The notes under the pieces are model-generated. The model was not told the DNA's origin and did no database searches. It saw only the letters and a list, made by a program, of their open reading frames with translations. This document shows positions 17,404 through 25,291 of a stretch of DNA of 64,000 bases, one piece after another. The position numbers and the translations under genes were made by a program. Position 1 is the stretch's first letter; every line of letters starts with the position of its first letter. Origin of the DNA: Deferribacter thermophilus (GTDB lineage Bacteria; Chrysiogenota; Deferribacteres; Deferribacterales; Deferribacteraceae); contig NZ_JAPNXM010000005.1 in the NCBI RefSeq assembly GCF_049472675.1, positions 124,001 through 188,000 of the forward strand. Direction: 5' to 3'.

Positions 17404-17562
17404 TTAGTTTTTTCTCTTTTTACCCTTTTTCAATTTTTTATCCTCTTTGTATCGATCCTCGATACTACAGGCATCGATACCTCAGCCACCACCCTTTGAA
17501 AAACTCAAAAAGATTATAACCACTGCAAAAAGTATTAGACCGATATATTCACTTAGCCCCAT
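17404..17562 (-). CDS. Small membrane ORF with in-frame UGA (candidate selenoprotein)
   Basis: An ATG at 17562, inside the last codons of the upstream gene and with a GAAGGTGG-like ribosome site, opens a 26-codon frame: MGLSEYIG, a hydrophobic helix (LILFAVVIIFLSF), then SKGGG and a TGA at 17484-17482. Read through the TGA, the frame continues for 25 codons, GIDACSIEDRYKED then a Lys/Arg-rich tail, to a TAA at 17406-17404. The product would be a 52-residue single-pass protein with GGG-U-G after the membrane helix. A 7-bp stem with a GGA loop starts 17 bases after the UGA, a geometry compatible with a bacterial SECIS. If the UGA simply stops, a 26-residue peptide remains. I do not recognise a named family. 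Confidence 0.4.
17449..17480. repeat. Three-armed GTATCGAT inverted repeats (possible SECIS)
   Basis: GTATCGAT at 17449-17456, TCGATAC at 17459-17465 and ATCGATAC at 17473-17480 form two alternative hairpins. One has a 7-bp stem with a 3-base loop, the other an 8-bp stem around a 16-base loop. Neither strand has a T run after it, so a terminator is unlikely. In the minus-strand transcript both lie directly after the in-frame UGA of the small membrane ORF. Confidence 0.6.
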
Positions 17563-19462
17563 TATCCACCTTCACTTTAAATTCGCTATTATTTATATTT
17601 AAAATAACATATGTTTTGTTTTTATCCATTAGATTTGAATCAGCAATGTAAAGTTCAAAACTTTCACCCTTTTCATCAAGATTTATATTAATTCTTTCTG
17701 AATTAATATATTTACCATTTCTAAAAATAGCTACCACTGGATAAATATCTGAAGGATTTAAATTCCAAATTATATTCAAAACCCCTTCAGAAACAACTTT
17801 TATATCCGATAATTCACCCCTAACATTCTTTATTTTTAATTTGATGAGTAAATCTTTTTTACCATCTTTTATAGGTTGATTTTTAAAACTGACAATATCT
17901 CTATCAGTCTTTGCAAACTTAGCATATATATCCGCAATCTGAGTATTTACATCATCATTGTAATTAACCACTTCAATTTTGGCGTTATCCAAATCAACCT
18001 CCCTTTCATTTTTTGAGAAAACTAACAAAAAATTTCCATTTGAAAAATTGCTCTTACTAATTTTAATCTCAATTTTTCCATCAGAAGGTTTAAATTTGCC
18101 AATAAAATCTCCAAGTTTGAAAACTTTTTCATCTCTATTTATTGTGTAAACCGAAACACTATTTTGGTTACTATATAGGAAAGAAATCTTTAGCTCATGT
18201 AAAAAATAATTATTAATCTGCGAGCAATTTATAAAAACTGAATTCAGATCGGAATTATCCAAAAGCTCAAATTCTATTGGGATATTTGAAGGGTCATTTA
18301 TATTATTAACCTCACAAATTTCTTTTAAATTATAACTCTTATTTTTAAATTTTTTTAAAGCTACTCCTTCTATTTCACCTTTTTTCGTATTCATTTTCCA
18401 AAGACCTGCAACTTCACCATCTTTATTAACACTGCCTGAAACTGTTATCCTGCAATCACCAAATAATCCTTCTCCACAATTTAGAGAAAATCCAATGTTT
18501 TCGTCATTAAATATAAAATCATCAGCAAATATAGTCTCAACTTTTTCATTTTTTTTGGTAAAAACTAATTTTCTATCAAAATCCACAAACACATTCTCAA
18601 CTAATTTGTTATTTTTTAATGAAATATAGAAAAACTTCTCTTTTTTATCTTCAATTTTCTCTTTTTCTAAATATACTTTAAGCTTCAAGATCTTAGATTC
18701 TTTTTTCCCTTGATTTAGATTAATAATAAAATCACCATTTTCATCTGTCTTTACTGTGTTAGCAACACTCTCCACTTTAACTTCAACATCTTTTATAGGG
18801 TTATCATGATAATCTAAAACTTGACCTTTAATAATAACATTATTACTTAACATATCCTTTAAAAAAACCGCTTTACTTTTTGTAATATATCCTGACTTGA
18901 TAAATTTTAAATTTATACTTTCTGACAGATAATACTCCAGATTTTTTATGATAAACTCGTTGATACTCTTTTCAAAATACTCTGTAAAATCTACAAGTGC
19001 AAAGCCGTCATCAGAATATATTTTCACAACAAAGTTACTTCTTTGAAAAAGTAATGTATACTTTGCATTATAGCCATTCCCCCCTTTATTTGCAAAAATA
19101 ACACCTTTATCCCCTACACCCACTTTTTGTTTAAAATCACTTGTTACACTTTTTAAAGAATCAAATATTTTAGAAGCAACAATAGCATTTTTGCAAAAAT
19201 AAAGATTTACATCAGCCTCAAACATTTTTTTCCTTTTAATATCCAAAATAATATCCTCTTTATCACCAAAATATGTATATTTCTTATTAAAATTAAAGCA
19301 TCCTGATTGATAATCTTTCACAAAAGCGGTGGTTATCCACTTTTTATCTCCACCTTCAAGCTCAGAAACATCAGGAAAAAGTGCTTTAATATAATCTGAG
19401 GGATCAGCAGCAAAAAGGTTTTTGAATAATAATAAAATCAACAAAACAACAATTTTTTTCAT
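17549..19462 (-). CDS. Large exported protein of unknown function with carboxypeptidase-regulatory-like domain
   Basis: A 637-residue protein with a clear signal peptide (MKKIVVLLILLLFKNLFA-ADPSD). After an N-terminal region of about 200 residues with no family I recognise, a beta-sandwich of the carboxypeptidase-regulatory type follows (IIKGQVLDYHDNPIKDVEV ... TDENGDF, residues about 209-245). The remainder is beta-rich, lysine- and asparagine-rich with short cysteine-containing segments. No catalytic motif is evident. The start overlaps the thioesterase stop by four bases (ATGA), and the end overlaps the small UGA-containing ORF by 14 bases, so the three form one transcription unit. Function unknown; probably periplasmic or surface-exposed. 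Confidence 0.75.
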   Translation of the reverse strand: MKKIVVLLILLLFKNLFAADPSDYIKALFPDVSELEGGDKKWITTAFVKDYQSGCFNFNKKYTYFGDKEDIILDIKRKKMFEADVNLYFCKNAIVASKIFDSLKSVTSDFKQKVGVGDKGVIFANKGGNGYNAKYTLLFQRSNFVVKIYSDDGFALVDFTEYFEKSINEFIIKNLEYYLSESINLKFIKSGYITKSKAVFLKDMLSNNVIIKGQVLDYHDNPIKDVEVKVESVANTVKTDENGDFIINLNQGKKESKILKLKVYLEKEKIEDKKEKFFYISLKNNKLVENVFVDFDRKLVFTKKNEKVETIFADDFIFNDENIGFSLNCGEGLFGDCRITVSGSVNKDGEVAGLWKMNTKKGEIEGVALKKFKNKSYNLKEICEVNNINDPSNIPIEFELLDNSDLNSVFINCSQINNYFLHELKISFLYSNQNSVSVYTINRDEKVFKLGDFIGKFKPSDGKIEIKISKSNFSNGNFLLVFSKNEREVDLDNAKIEVVNYNDDVNTQIADIYAKFAKTDRDIVSFKNQPIKDGKKDLLIKLKIKNVRGELSDIKVVSEGVLNIIWNLNPSDIYPVVAIFRNGKYINSERININLDEKGESFELYIADSNLMDKNKTYVILNINNSEFKVKVDNGAK

Positions 19463-20163
19463 ACAAACAATTCACCACATGCATAATTTCCTATAAAAAA
19501 GAACAATGAATCTCCCTCTTTTTTTAATATTACATTCACTTCTTTAATAGAAGATGGAATTTCCTTCTCATAAATTATCTTGATCTCTTTGATATACTTA
19601 TCAAAAACTTCAAAAACAATATCCTCGATAAATTCAATATAAACAGCATTATTGAGATGTCTATTCCTATCAAAATCTCTATATCTTAATTTATAAATCT
19701 TCTCATAAACTTTTTCCCCTTTATCAAATACCTTAAATTTTAAAATATCTGTGTCAATAGAACTTACAGCTTCAGTAGTATATCTATCAACCATTTCTTT
19801 ACTAACTCTTACAGGTCTTTTTTTATTAACATCAATTAACAACCATACACCACTACCAGCAACATATATTTTATTATTAACAATCATATTAAAATCTCTA
19901 AAAGCAAAATACCCTTTTGCACCTTTACTCCATGTAAAAAAATCATAATTGTCATACAAAACAGGATATTTGAAAATTTTTATATGCAACTTATGCAAAA
20001 CCCAAGTTAGCCCATTTTCAATAAAAAAATCATTAGTATAACCAACACTATCAGAATGAAAAGTTGCAGATTTCTGCTGTAATCTGGCTATTGTGCTAAG
20101 AAAGGTTTTATTATTAAAATCAACATCATCGTAATTAATAGTTGAATTTATTTTGAATTTCAT
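19459..20163 (-). CDS. Acyl-ACP thioesterase-like double-hotdog protein
   Basis: A 234-residue protein with two hotdog folds of the FatA/FatB acyl-ACP thioesterase family. The first has LTWVLHKLHIKIFKYP and SGVWLLIDVNKKRPVRVS; the second carries RDFDRNRHLNNAVYIEF, with the Asp/Asn/His pattern of the active site (D-x-N-x-H-x-N-N). It is expected to release fatty acids from acyl carrier protein in the cytoplasm. No ribosome site precedes the ATG and an AT-rich -10-like TATATT ends only eight bases upstream, so the mRNA may be leaderless. It diverges from mglB across 51 bases. Confidence 0.82.
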   Translation of the reverse strand: MKFKINSTINYDDVDFNNKTFLSTIARLQQKSATFHSDSVGYTNDFFIENGLTWVLHKLHIKIFKYPVLYDNYDFFTWSKGAKGYFAFRDFNMIVNNKIYVAGSGVWLLIDVNKKRPVRVSKEMVDRYTTEAVSSIDTDILKFKVFDKGEKVYEKIYKLRYRDFDRNRHLNNAVYIEFIEDIVFEVFDKYIKEIKIIYEKEIPSSIKEVNVILKKEGDSLFFFIGNYACGELFV

Positions 20164-20181
20164 ATTAAATTAATATATAAT
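20153..20181 (+). promoter_or_regulatory. Predicted promoter of the mglBA operon
   Basis: TTGAAT (20153-20158), a 17-base spacer and a perfect TATAAT (20176-20181) lie 33 bases before the mglB ATG. The -35 box sits inside the first codons of the divergent thioesterase gene. Confidence 0.6.
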
Positions 20182-20214
20182 TATTTATCGTTTTGCAATA
20201 AAAAGGGATTAATT

Positions 20215-20700
20215 ATGGATAATATTTATTTATATTTAACCGATGAAATCAAAAATGAAATAGATGAAGAACTTAACAAATTAAAAGAGGAATCAAACTC
20301 CAAGGCTGTTTTTCTTTTAGATAAAAATGGTCAAATTGTTTCGAGTAGTAAAAATACTGACCAGTATGATAAAGATTCCTTAGGAGCATTGGTTGCAGGA
20401 AATGTTGCTGCAACTGGTGGCCTTGCAAAACTTTTAGGTCAGCAAGAGTTTTCTATTCTTTTCCATGAAGGGGAAAATGAGCATATTCATATAAACCTTA
20501 TTAATAAAAAATTCATTCTCGTTGTTATTTTTGATGAAAGTACATCTTTGGGATTAGTTAGATTGAGGGTTAAAAAGGCAATGAATGTTTTAATGAACAT
20601 AATTAATAAAATAAAAGAAAACAGTTCAAACAATTTAGAAGAAATTTTAAAAGATATAAACGAAGAAGATATAGAAAAACTTTTTAAGGGTGATCAATAA
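20215..20700 (+). CDS. mglB: MglB-like roadblock/LC7 protein
   Basis: A 161-residue roadblock/LC7 domain protein. MglB acts as the GTPase-activating partner of MglA in setting cell polarity. The domain is seen in KAVFLLDKNGQIVSSSKN, ALVAGNVAATGGLAKLLGQQ and the IHINLINKKFILVVIFDE strand pair. A C-terminal charged helix follows (INKIKENSSNNLEEILKDINEEDIEK). It sits directly upstream of the MglA GTPase with a one-base stop/start overlap, the classical mglBA arrangement. It probably links to type IV pilus polarity, for which pilT is also in this window. Confidence 0.9.
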   Translation: MDNIYLYLTDEIKNEIDEELNKLKEESNSKAVFLLDKNGQIVSSSKNTDQYDKDSLGALVAGNVAATGGLAKLLGQQEFSILFHEGENEHIHINLINKKFILVVIFDESTSLGLVRLRVKKAMNVLMNIINKIKENSSNNLEEILKDINEEDIEKLFKGDQ

Positions 20701-21281
20701 TGTCTTTTATAAACTATTCAACTAAAGAGATAAATTGTAAAATCGTATACTACGGCCCAGGTCTTTGTGGTAAAACTACAAATTTGCAATATATCTATCA
20801 AAAAACAGACCCCAAAATGCGGGGGAAAATGATTTCCTTAGCAACAGAAGTAGAAAGAACACTCTTTTTTGACTTTATGCCATTAAAGCTTGGTACAATC
20901 AAAGGTTTTAAATTAAGATTTCATCTTTATACCGTCCCTGGTCAAATCTTTTACGATGCTAGTAGAAAGCTTATCCTAAAAGGTGCTGATGGTGTCGTTT
21001 TTGTCGCCGACTCACAGGTAGATAGGATGGATGCCAACCTGGATAGCTTTGATAATCTCAGAGATAATTTAAAAGAGCATGGCTATGATCTTGATACTAT
21101 TCCTCTGGTATTACAATATAATAAAAGGGATTTGCCAAATATTGTTCCTGTAGCTGAATTAGAAAAAGCGCTAAATTATAGAAATGTACCTTCTTTTGAA
21201 GCAATTGCTATTAAAGGTGTTGGTGTTTTCGACACACTAAAGGCGATTGTAAAAGAAATAATTTTTAAATTAAAAAGCTAA
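20700..21281 (+). CDS. mglA: MglA-type small Ras-like GTPase
   Basis: A 193-residue polarity GTPase. The P-loop is GPGLCGKTT (residues 19-27). Switch regions include ATEVERTLFFDFMP and the VPGQIFYDASRKLILKGADGVVFVADSQ segment, in which the usual DxxG is replaced by TVPG as in MglA proteins. NKRD provides guanine specificity. The distinct switch I and the mglB partner identify MglA rather than Rab or Arf relatives. It presumably controls pole-to-pole placement of motility machinery. Confidence 0.94.
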   Translation: MSFINYSTKEINCKIVYYGPGLCGKTTNLQYIYQKTDPKMRGKMISLATEVERTLFFDFMPLKLGTIKGFKLRFHLYTVPGQIFYDASRKLILKGADGVVFVADSQVDRMDANLDSFDNLRDNLKEHGYDLDTIPLVLQYNKRDLPNIVPVAELEKALNYRNVPSFEAIAIKGVGVFDTLKAIVKEIIFKLKS

Positions 21282-21295
21282 GTATCTGAAGATAA

Positions 21296-22819
21296 ATGAC
21301 AAAAGAGCTTATTATAAATTCAACTGTAAACGAAACCAGAGTTGCCATTTTGGAAAATGGCTCAGTATCTGAAATCTACATAGAAAGACATAATAAAAAA
21401 GGTGTAGCTGGTAATATCTATAAAGGTAAAGTTGTTAAAGTTTTACCTGGGATGCAATCCGCTTTCATTGATATTGGTCTTGATAAAGCCGCTTTTTTGC
21501 ATGTGGCAGATCTTATAGCTGAAAACATAAATGAAGATTTATTAGTTCAAAACTTTGATGATGAACATTCTGACAAAGATGATAATGAAGAGCTAAACGG
21601 CAAACAACATTCCCCTATAGAAGATATTATTCAAGAAGGGCAAGAAATTGTTGTGCAGGTAGCAAAAGAACCAATAGGGCAAAAGGGTGCTAGACTTACC
21701 ACCCACTTGACTATCCCAGGTAGATACCTTGTACTGATGCCTTACCATAACCATATTGGTGTTTCTAGAAAGATTGAAGATGAAGAAGAAAGAGAAAGAC
21801 TAAAAGAGATTTTAGCAGAAATAAAACCAGAAAATATAGGATTAATAGCACGAACTGTTAGCGAAGGTTCATCAAAAAAAGATTTAGAATCTGATCTCGA
21901 TTATCTACTTAGGATTTGGAATAAATTATCTGAAAAAATGGATAAATCTCATGCTCCAGAATTAATTTACAAAGATTTAGAACTTTTATACAGAACCCTG
22001 AGAGATCTCGTAACAAATGACATTTCAAGAATTGTTATTGACAATAAATCTGATTTTCTAAAGTTGAAAACATTTAAACGGGAGTATTTCCCAAATTTAG
22101 ACATAGAAATAAAACTTTATGAAAACAGTATTCCTATTTTCGATTATTATAATATAGAAATTGAAATTAACAGAATGTTTGATAGAGTTGTTTGGCTTAA
22201 ATCTGGAGGCTATATTGTAATTGACCAAGCAGAAGCCCTCACTGTCATTGATGTTAACACAGGGAAATTTGTAGGTAAAAGAAACTTTGAAGAAACTGTA
22301 TTAAAAACAAATCTTGAAGCAGCCAAAGAGATTGCATACCAGCTAAGATTACGCAACATTGGTGGGATAATAATTGTTGATTTCATTGACATGGAAAAGG
22401 ATGAACACATCGAAAAGGTTTTACAAACATTGAATCAAGAGTTTAAAAAAGATAGGGGGAAAGTCACTGTTGTAAATATTTCTCCATTAGGTCTTTTTGA
22501 AATAACTAGAAAAAGAGTAAAAGAAAGCATTACAAAAGCGTTAAGCGAAAATTGCCCCTATTGTGAAGGGAGAGGTTTTATAAAATCAAAGGTTACAATC
22601 TGCTATGATATATTAAGAGAGATTAGACGAATTGCCCCTTATTATGAAAAAAAGAAAGTGTTTGTTGAAGCACACTCTGATGTTGTAGATTATATGCTTA
22701 ATAACGAAAAAGAATCTCTCGACGAAATAGAACTTATGTACAATATCACTATAGAAGTTAAAGCCAACAGCAACTTTCATACTGAATACTATGAGGTAAT
22801 ACCTCTTGAAAAATTTTAA
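21296..22819 (+). CDS. rng: Ribonuclease G/E family endoribonuclease
   Basis: A 507-residue RNase G-type enzyme for rRNA 5' processing and mRNA turnover. The S1 domain spans about residues 30-135 (GNIYKGKVVKVLPGMQSAFIDIG), with an acidic insert (FDDEHSDKDDNEELN). The catalytic DNase I-like domain has the metal-binding AEALTVIDVNTGKFVG and GGIIIVDFIDM. The zinc-link CPYCEGRG lies near residue 420. It lacks RNase E's C-terminal scaffold, so RNase G is the better name. The ATG follows mglA by 14 bases. Confidence 0.9.
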   Translation: MTKELIINSTVNETRVAILENGSVSEIYIERHNKKGVAGNIYKGKVVKVLPGMQSAFIDIGLDKAAFLHVADLIAENINEDLLVQNFDDEHSDKDDNEELNGKQHSPIEDIIQEGQEIVVQVAKEPIGQKGARLTTHLTIPGRYLVLMPYHNHIGVSRKIEDEEERERLKEILAEIKPENIGLIARTVSEGSSKKDLESDLDYLLRIWNKLSEKMDKSHAPELIYKDLELLYRTLRDLVTNDISRIVIDNKSDFLKLKTFKREYFPNLDIEIKLYENSIPIFDYYNIEIEINRMFDRVVWLKSGGYIVIDQAEALTVIDVNTGKFVGKRNFEETVLKTNLEAAKEIAYQLRLRNIGGIIIVDFIDMEKDEHIEKVLQTLNQEFKKDRGKVTVVNISPLGLFEITRKRVKESITKALSENCPYCEGRGFIKSKVTICYDILREIRRIAPYYEKKKVFVEAHSDVVDYMLNNEKESLDEIELMYNITIEVKANSNFHTEYYEVIPLEKF

Positions 22820-22832
22820 GAGGATCTTTTAA

Positions 22833-23426
22833 ATGTATAACCGTAAAGACAGTTATTACAAAAAAGCAAAACAGAGCGGTTTTCGCTCGAGAGCTGCATA
22901 TAAAATAATAGAAATTAATAATAAGTATAAGATAATCAAAAAAGGGGATAAAGTTTTGGATGCTGGTTGTGCACCTGGTGGTTGGTCACAGGCTGTCTCA
23001 TCCATTGTTGGAAATAAAGGGGTTATTGTGGGGATTGATATTTTAGATATGCCCCCATTGGATATAAGCAATTTTCACTTTATAAAAGGTGATTTACTCA
23101 AAAATGAAACATTAGATAAAGCAAAATCGATATGTCATGAATACGATGTGGTAATTTCAGATGCTGCACCAAACACAACAGGGAACAGATTAACAGATCA
23201 TGTTAACAGTTTAGAGCTTGTAACTACAGTTTTTAACTTTACAAAAAAAGTATTAAAAAGTGGTGGGAATTTCCTTTTTAAATTGTTTGATGGTGAAGAT
23301 AGAGAGGATTTTATAAAAGATTTGAGAAACTTTTTTAGTAAAGTTAAAATAATAAGACCTGATGCCACAAGAAAAAACTCTTTTGAAATTTATGTAGTCT
23401 GTCAGGAGTTTAAAAAAGATGGATAA
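22833..23426 (+). CDS. rlmE: 23S rRNA (U2552) 2'-O-methyltransferase RlmE
   Basis: An FtsJ/RrmJ methyltransferase of 197 residues. The K-D-K-E catalytic set is visible: Lys in FRSRAAYK near residue 24, Asp in VVISDAAPN, Lys in FLFKLFDG and Glu in NSFEIYVV. The SAM motif is LDAGCAPGGWSQ. It modifies U2552 in the 50S A-loop and is needed for late ribosome assembly. It overlaps larB by eight bases. Confidence 0.92.
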   Translation: MYNRKDSYYKKAKQSGFRSRAAYKIIEINNKYKIIKKGDKVLDAGCAPGGWSQAVSSIVGNKGVIVGIDILDMPPLDISNFHFIKGDLLKNETLDKAKSICHEYDVVISDAAPNTTGNRLTDHVNSLELVTTVFNFTKKVLKSGGNFLFKLFDGEDREDFIKDLRNFFSKVKIIRPDATRKNSFEIYVVCQEFKKDG

Positions 23427-24180
23427 TATCTTAGAATTAGTTGATAAACTAAAATCTGGCAAAATAAGTTTAGAAAATTTTATCAAACTTTATGAAGAAA
23501 ATTACATTTTAAAACATAATGATATACATGTTGACACTTTTAGAAATAAAAGATTAGGTTTTGATGAAGTAATCTATGGCAGAAATAAAACTGTTGAGCA
23601 AATTAAAGATATTATCTCACTTTATGAGCAGAAAAAATTAAGGTTTTTCTGCACTGGATTAGACAATCAGAAATTAAAAGAATTAAAATTATCTTTCCCA
23701 AATTTAATTATTTGTGAAAAAAGTGGCACCGCTAAAAATTTTTCTAGTTCAAAACCAAGATTTTCTAATTCTGTAGGTGTAATTGCAGCTGGGACTTCCG
23801 ATTCAAAAGTGGCTTATGAAGCAATAGAAACTTTAAATGCACTTGGAATCCCAAATAAAAAATATATAGATATTGGTGTTGCTGGTATTCATCGATTCTT
23901 ACACTATATGGACGATTTTAAAAAACATTCGGTTTTAATAGTTATTGCAGGTATGGAAGGCGCTTTGCCAAGCGTAGTTGGTGGGATATTTTCTCAACCA
24001 ATTATCGCTGTCCCAACTTCAGTAGGTTATGGAACTGCACTTTCAGGATTCACCCCACTACTTGCAATGCTCACAAGCTGTGCAAACGGAATTACAGTAG
24101 TAAATATTGATAACGGCTTTGGCGCTGCCATGGCAGCATTTAGAATAATTCAACAAATCGAGAATAAAAATGATCGATAA
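23419..24180 (+). CDS. larB: LarB: pyridinium-3,5-biscarboxylate mononucleotide synthase
   Basis: A 253-residue PurE-related protein that carboxylates and hydrolyses nicotinic acid adenine dinucleotide in the first step of nickel-pincer nucleotide synthesis. Motifs are the N-terminal DTFRNKRLGFDEVIYGRNKT, then GVIAAGTSDSKVAYEA, GVAGIHRFL, IAGMEGALPSVVGG and PTSVGYGTALSGFTPLLAML. The larC, larE and larA partners are not in the window. Its nickel requirement is at a later step, but the presence of a nickel importer 13 kb away is consistent with use of the cofactor. Overlaps of 8 and 11 bases show coupling with its neighbours. Confidence 0.88.
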   Translation: MDNILELVDKLKSGKISLENFIKLYEENYILKHNDIHVDTFRNKRLGFDEVIYGRNKTVEQIKDIISLYEQKKLRFFCTGLDNQKLKELKLSFPNLIICEKSGTAKNFSSSKPRFSNSVGVIAAGTSDSKVAYEAIETLNALGIPNKKYIDIGVAGIHRFLHYMDDFKKHSVLIVIAGMEGALPSVVGGIFSQPIIAVPTSVGYGTALSGFTPLLAMLTSCANGITVVNIDNGFGAAMAAFRIIQQIENKNDR

Positions 24181-24418
24181 GATTTTAATTTTTATATCAG
24201 GGATGATTTTAGGTGGCTTTATTTATGTTCAAGTGGAGCATAGAATAAAAAACAGAATAACCAACCTTAAAAAATTTGGACAGATTGTAACCTTTTTATC
24301 CATTATGTTCATATCGATTAACTATCTCACCCTAAAACACACATTAATCTACGGTATCTTTGCAGGAACCTTGATTTTTAGCTTTATTCCTCAATTAGTT
24401 AATAATAATATTGATTAA
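24170..24418 (+). CDS. Small hypothetical membrane protein
   Basis: An 82-residue protein with two or three hydrophobic helices (ILIFISGMILGGFIYV, IVTFLSIMFISINYL, LIYGIFAGTLIFSFIPQLV) separated by a short basic loop. It overlaps larB by 11 bases and is the last gene of the mglB-led operon. I do not recognise the family; the layout is that of a small inner-membrane protein with the loop in the cytoplasm. Confidence 0.6.
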   Translation: MIDKILIFISGMILGGFIYVQVEHRIKNRITNLKKFGQIVTFLSIMFISINYLTLKHTLIYGIFAGTLIFSFIPQLVNNNID

Positions 24419-24438
24419 ATTAAAACAGCTTATATATT
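24411..24438 (+). promoter_or_regulatory. Possible promoter of the rubrerythrin-cox unit
   Basis: TTGATT (24411-24416) and TATATT (24433-24438) are spaced by 16 bases and lie 34 bases before the rubrerythrin ATG. The region is AT-rich, so chance matches are frequent. Confidence 0.4.
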
Positions 24439-24472
24439 TATATTTAGTATGATTTTAATTTGGAGGTGAACC

Positions 24473-24970
24473 ATGAAATCTTTAGACCATTTAAAAGAAG
24501 CTTTTGCAGGGGAAAGTCAAGCATTTCAAAAGTATACTGCTTTTGCAAAAAAAGCAGAGCAGGAAGGGTTTAAAAATATAGCAAAACTTTTTAAAACTAC
24601 TGCAGAAGCAGAAAAAATTCATGCTGCTGGTCATTTAAAAGCAATGGAAGGTATCGGCTCAACTGCCGAAAACTTACAAGCTGCAATAGAGGGTGAAACA
24701 TACGAATTTACCGAGATGTATCCACCAATGTATGAAGATGCTGTAAAAGAGAATCATAAAGCAAAAACTATGTTTAAATTTGCTCTTGATGCCGAAAAAG
24801 TCCATGCTGAGCTTTATAAAAAAGCTCTGGAAGCTGTTAAAAATGGAAAAGACCTTGATACTGATAAAATATATCTCTGTCCATTTTGCGGTTATATAGC
24901 TATAGAAGAACTACCAGAAAAATGCCCAATATGTAATGCAGATAAATCAAAATTTGTAGAAATTGATTAA
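24473..24970 (+). CDS. rbr: Rubrerythrin
   Basis: A 165-residue non-haem di-iron peroxidase that detoxifies hydrogen peroxide in anaerobes. The ferritin-like domain supplies iron ligands in AFAGESQAFQKY, AEAEKIHAAGH, EFTEMYPPMYEDA and DAEKVHAELY. The C-terminal rubredoxin-like FeS4 site is CPFCG ... CPIC. A GGAGGTG site precedes the ATG. It lies 15 bases before a cytochrome c gene and the oxidase cluster, grouping peroxide defence with oxygen respiration. Confidence 0.95.
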   Translation: MKSLDHLKEAFAGESQAFQKYTAFAKKAEQEGFKNIAKLFKTTAEAEKIHAAGHLKAMEGIGSTAENLQAAIEGETYEFTEMYPPMYEDAVKENHKAKTMFKFALDAEKVHAELYKKALEAVKNGKDLDTDKIYLCPFCGYIAIEELPEKCPICNADKSKFVEID

Positions 24971-24985
24971 TAAAAGGGGTTAATT

Positions 24986-25291
24986 ATGAAAAAGTTTGTA
25001 TTTATAACTTTTTGTCTTTTAACAGCTTTTTTCTTTTCAATTACCACATATTCTTCTGAAAAACTTTTTGCAAAATGTAGCGGTTGTCACGGAAAAGATG
25101 GGAGCAAACATGCCTTAGGCGTTTCAAATCCACTAAAAGGGCAAAGCAAAGAAGAAATTATCAAAAAATTAAATGGTTATAAAAATGGCACTTATGGTGG
25201 TTCTAAAAAAAGGATGATGGAAAGCCAGGCAAAAAGATTATCTAAGGAGGATATTGAAAAATTAGCTGAATACATCTCAAAATTACAATGA
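24986..25291 (+). CDS. Periplasmic monohaem cytochrome c
   Basis: A 101-residue class I cytochrome c with a signal peptide (FVFITFCLLTAFFFSITTYS). The haem site is CSGCH (residues about 31-35) and the distal Met is probably in KKRMMESQAKRLS. The C-terminal helix has DIEKLAEYISKLQ. Overlap with the Sco gene and position upstream of the oxidase suggest it donates electrons to the caa3-type oxidase. Confidence 0.88.
   Translation: MKKFVFITFCLLTAFFFSITTYSSEKLFAKCSGCHGKDGSKHALGVSNPLKGQSKEEIIKKLNGYKNGTYGGSKKRMMESQAKRLSKEDIEKLAEYISKLQ

Noticed and set aside
17562..19341. TTATCCACC (17562) and TTATCCACT (19333), near-matches to the DnaA box
   Set aside because: Single mismatched copies inside or beside coding sequence, far from the presumed origin, with no clustering.
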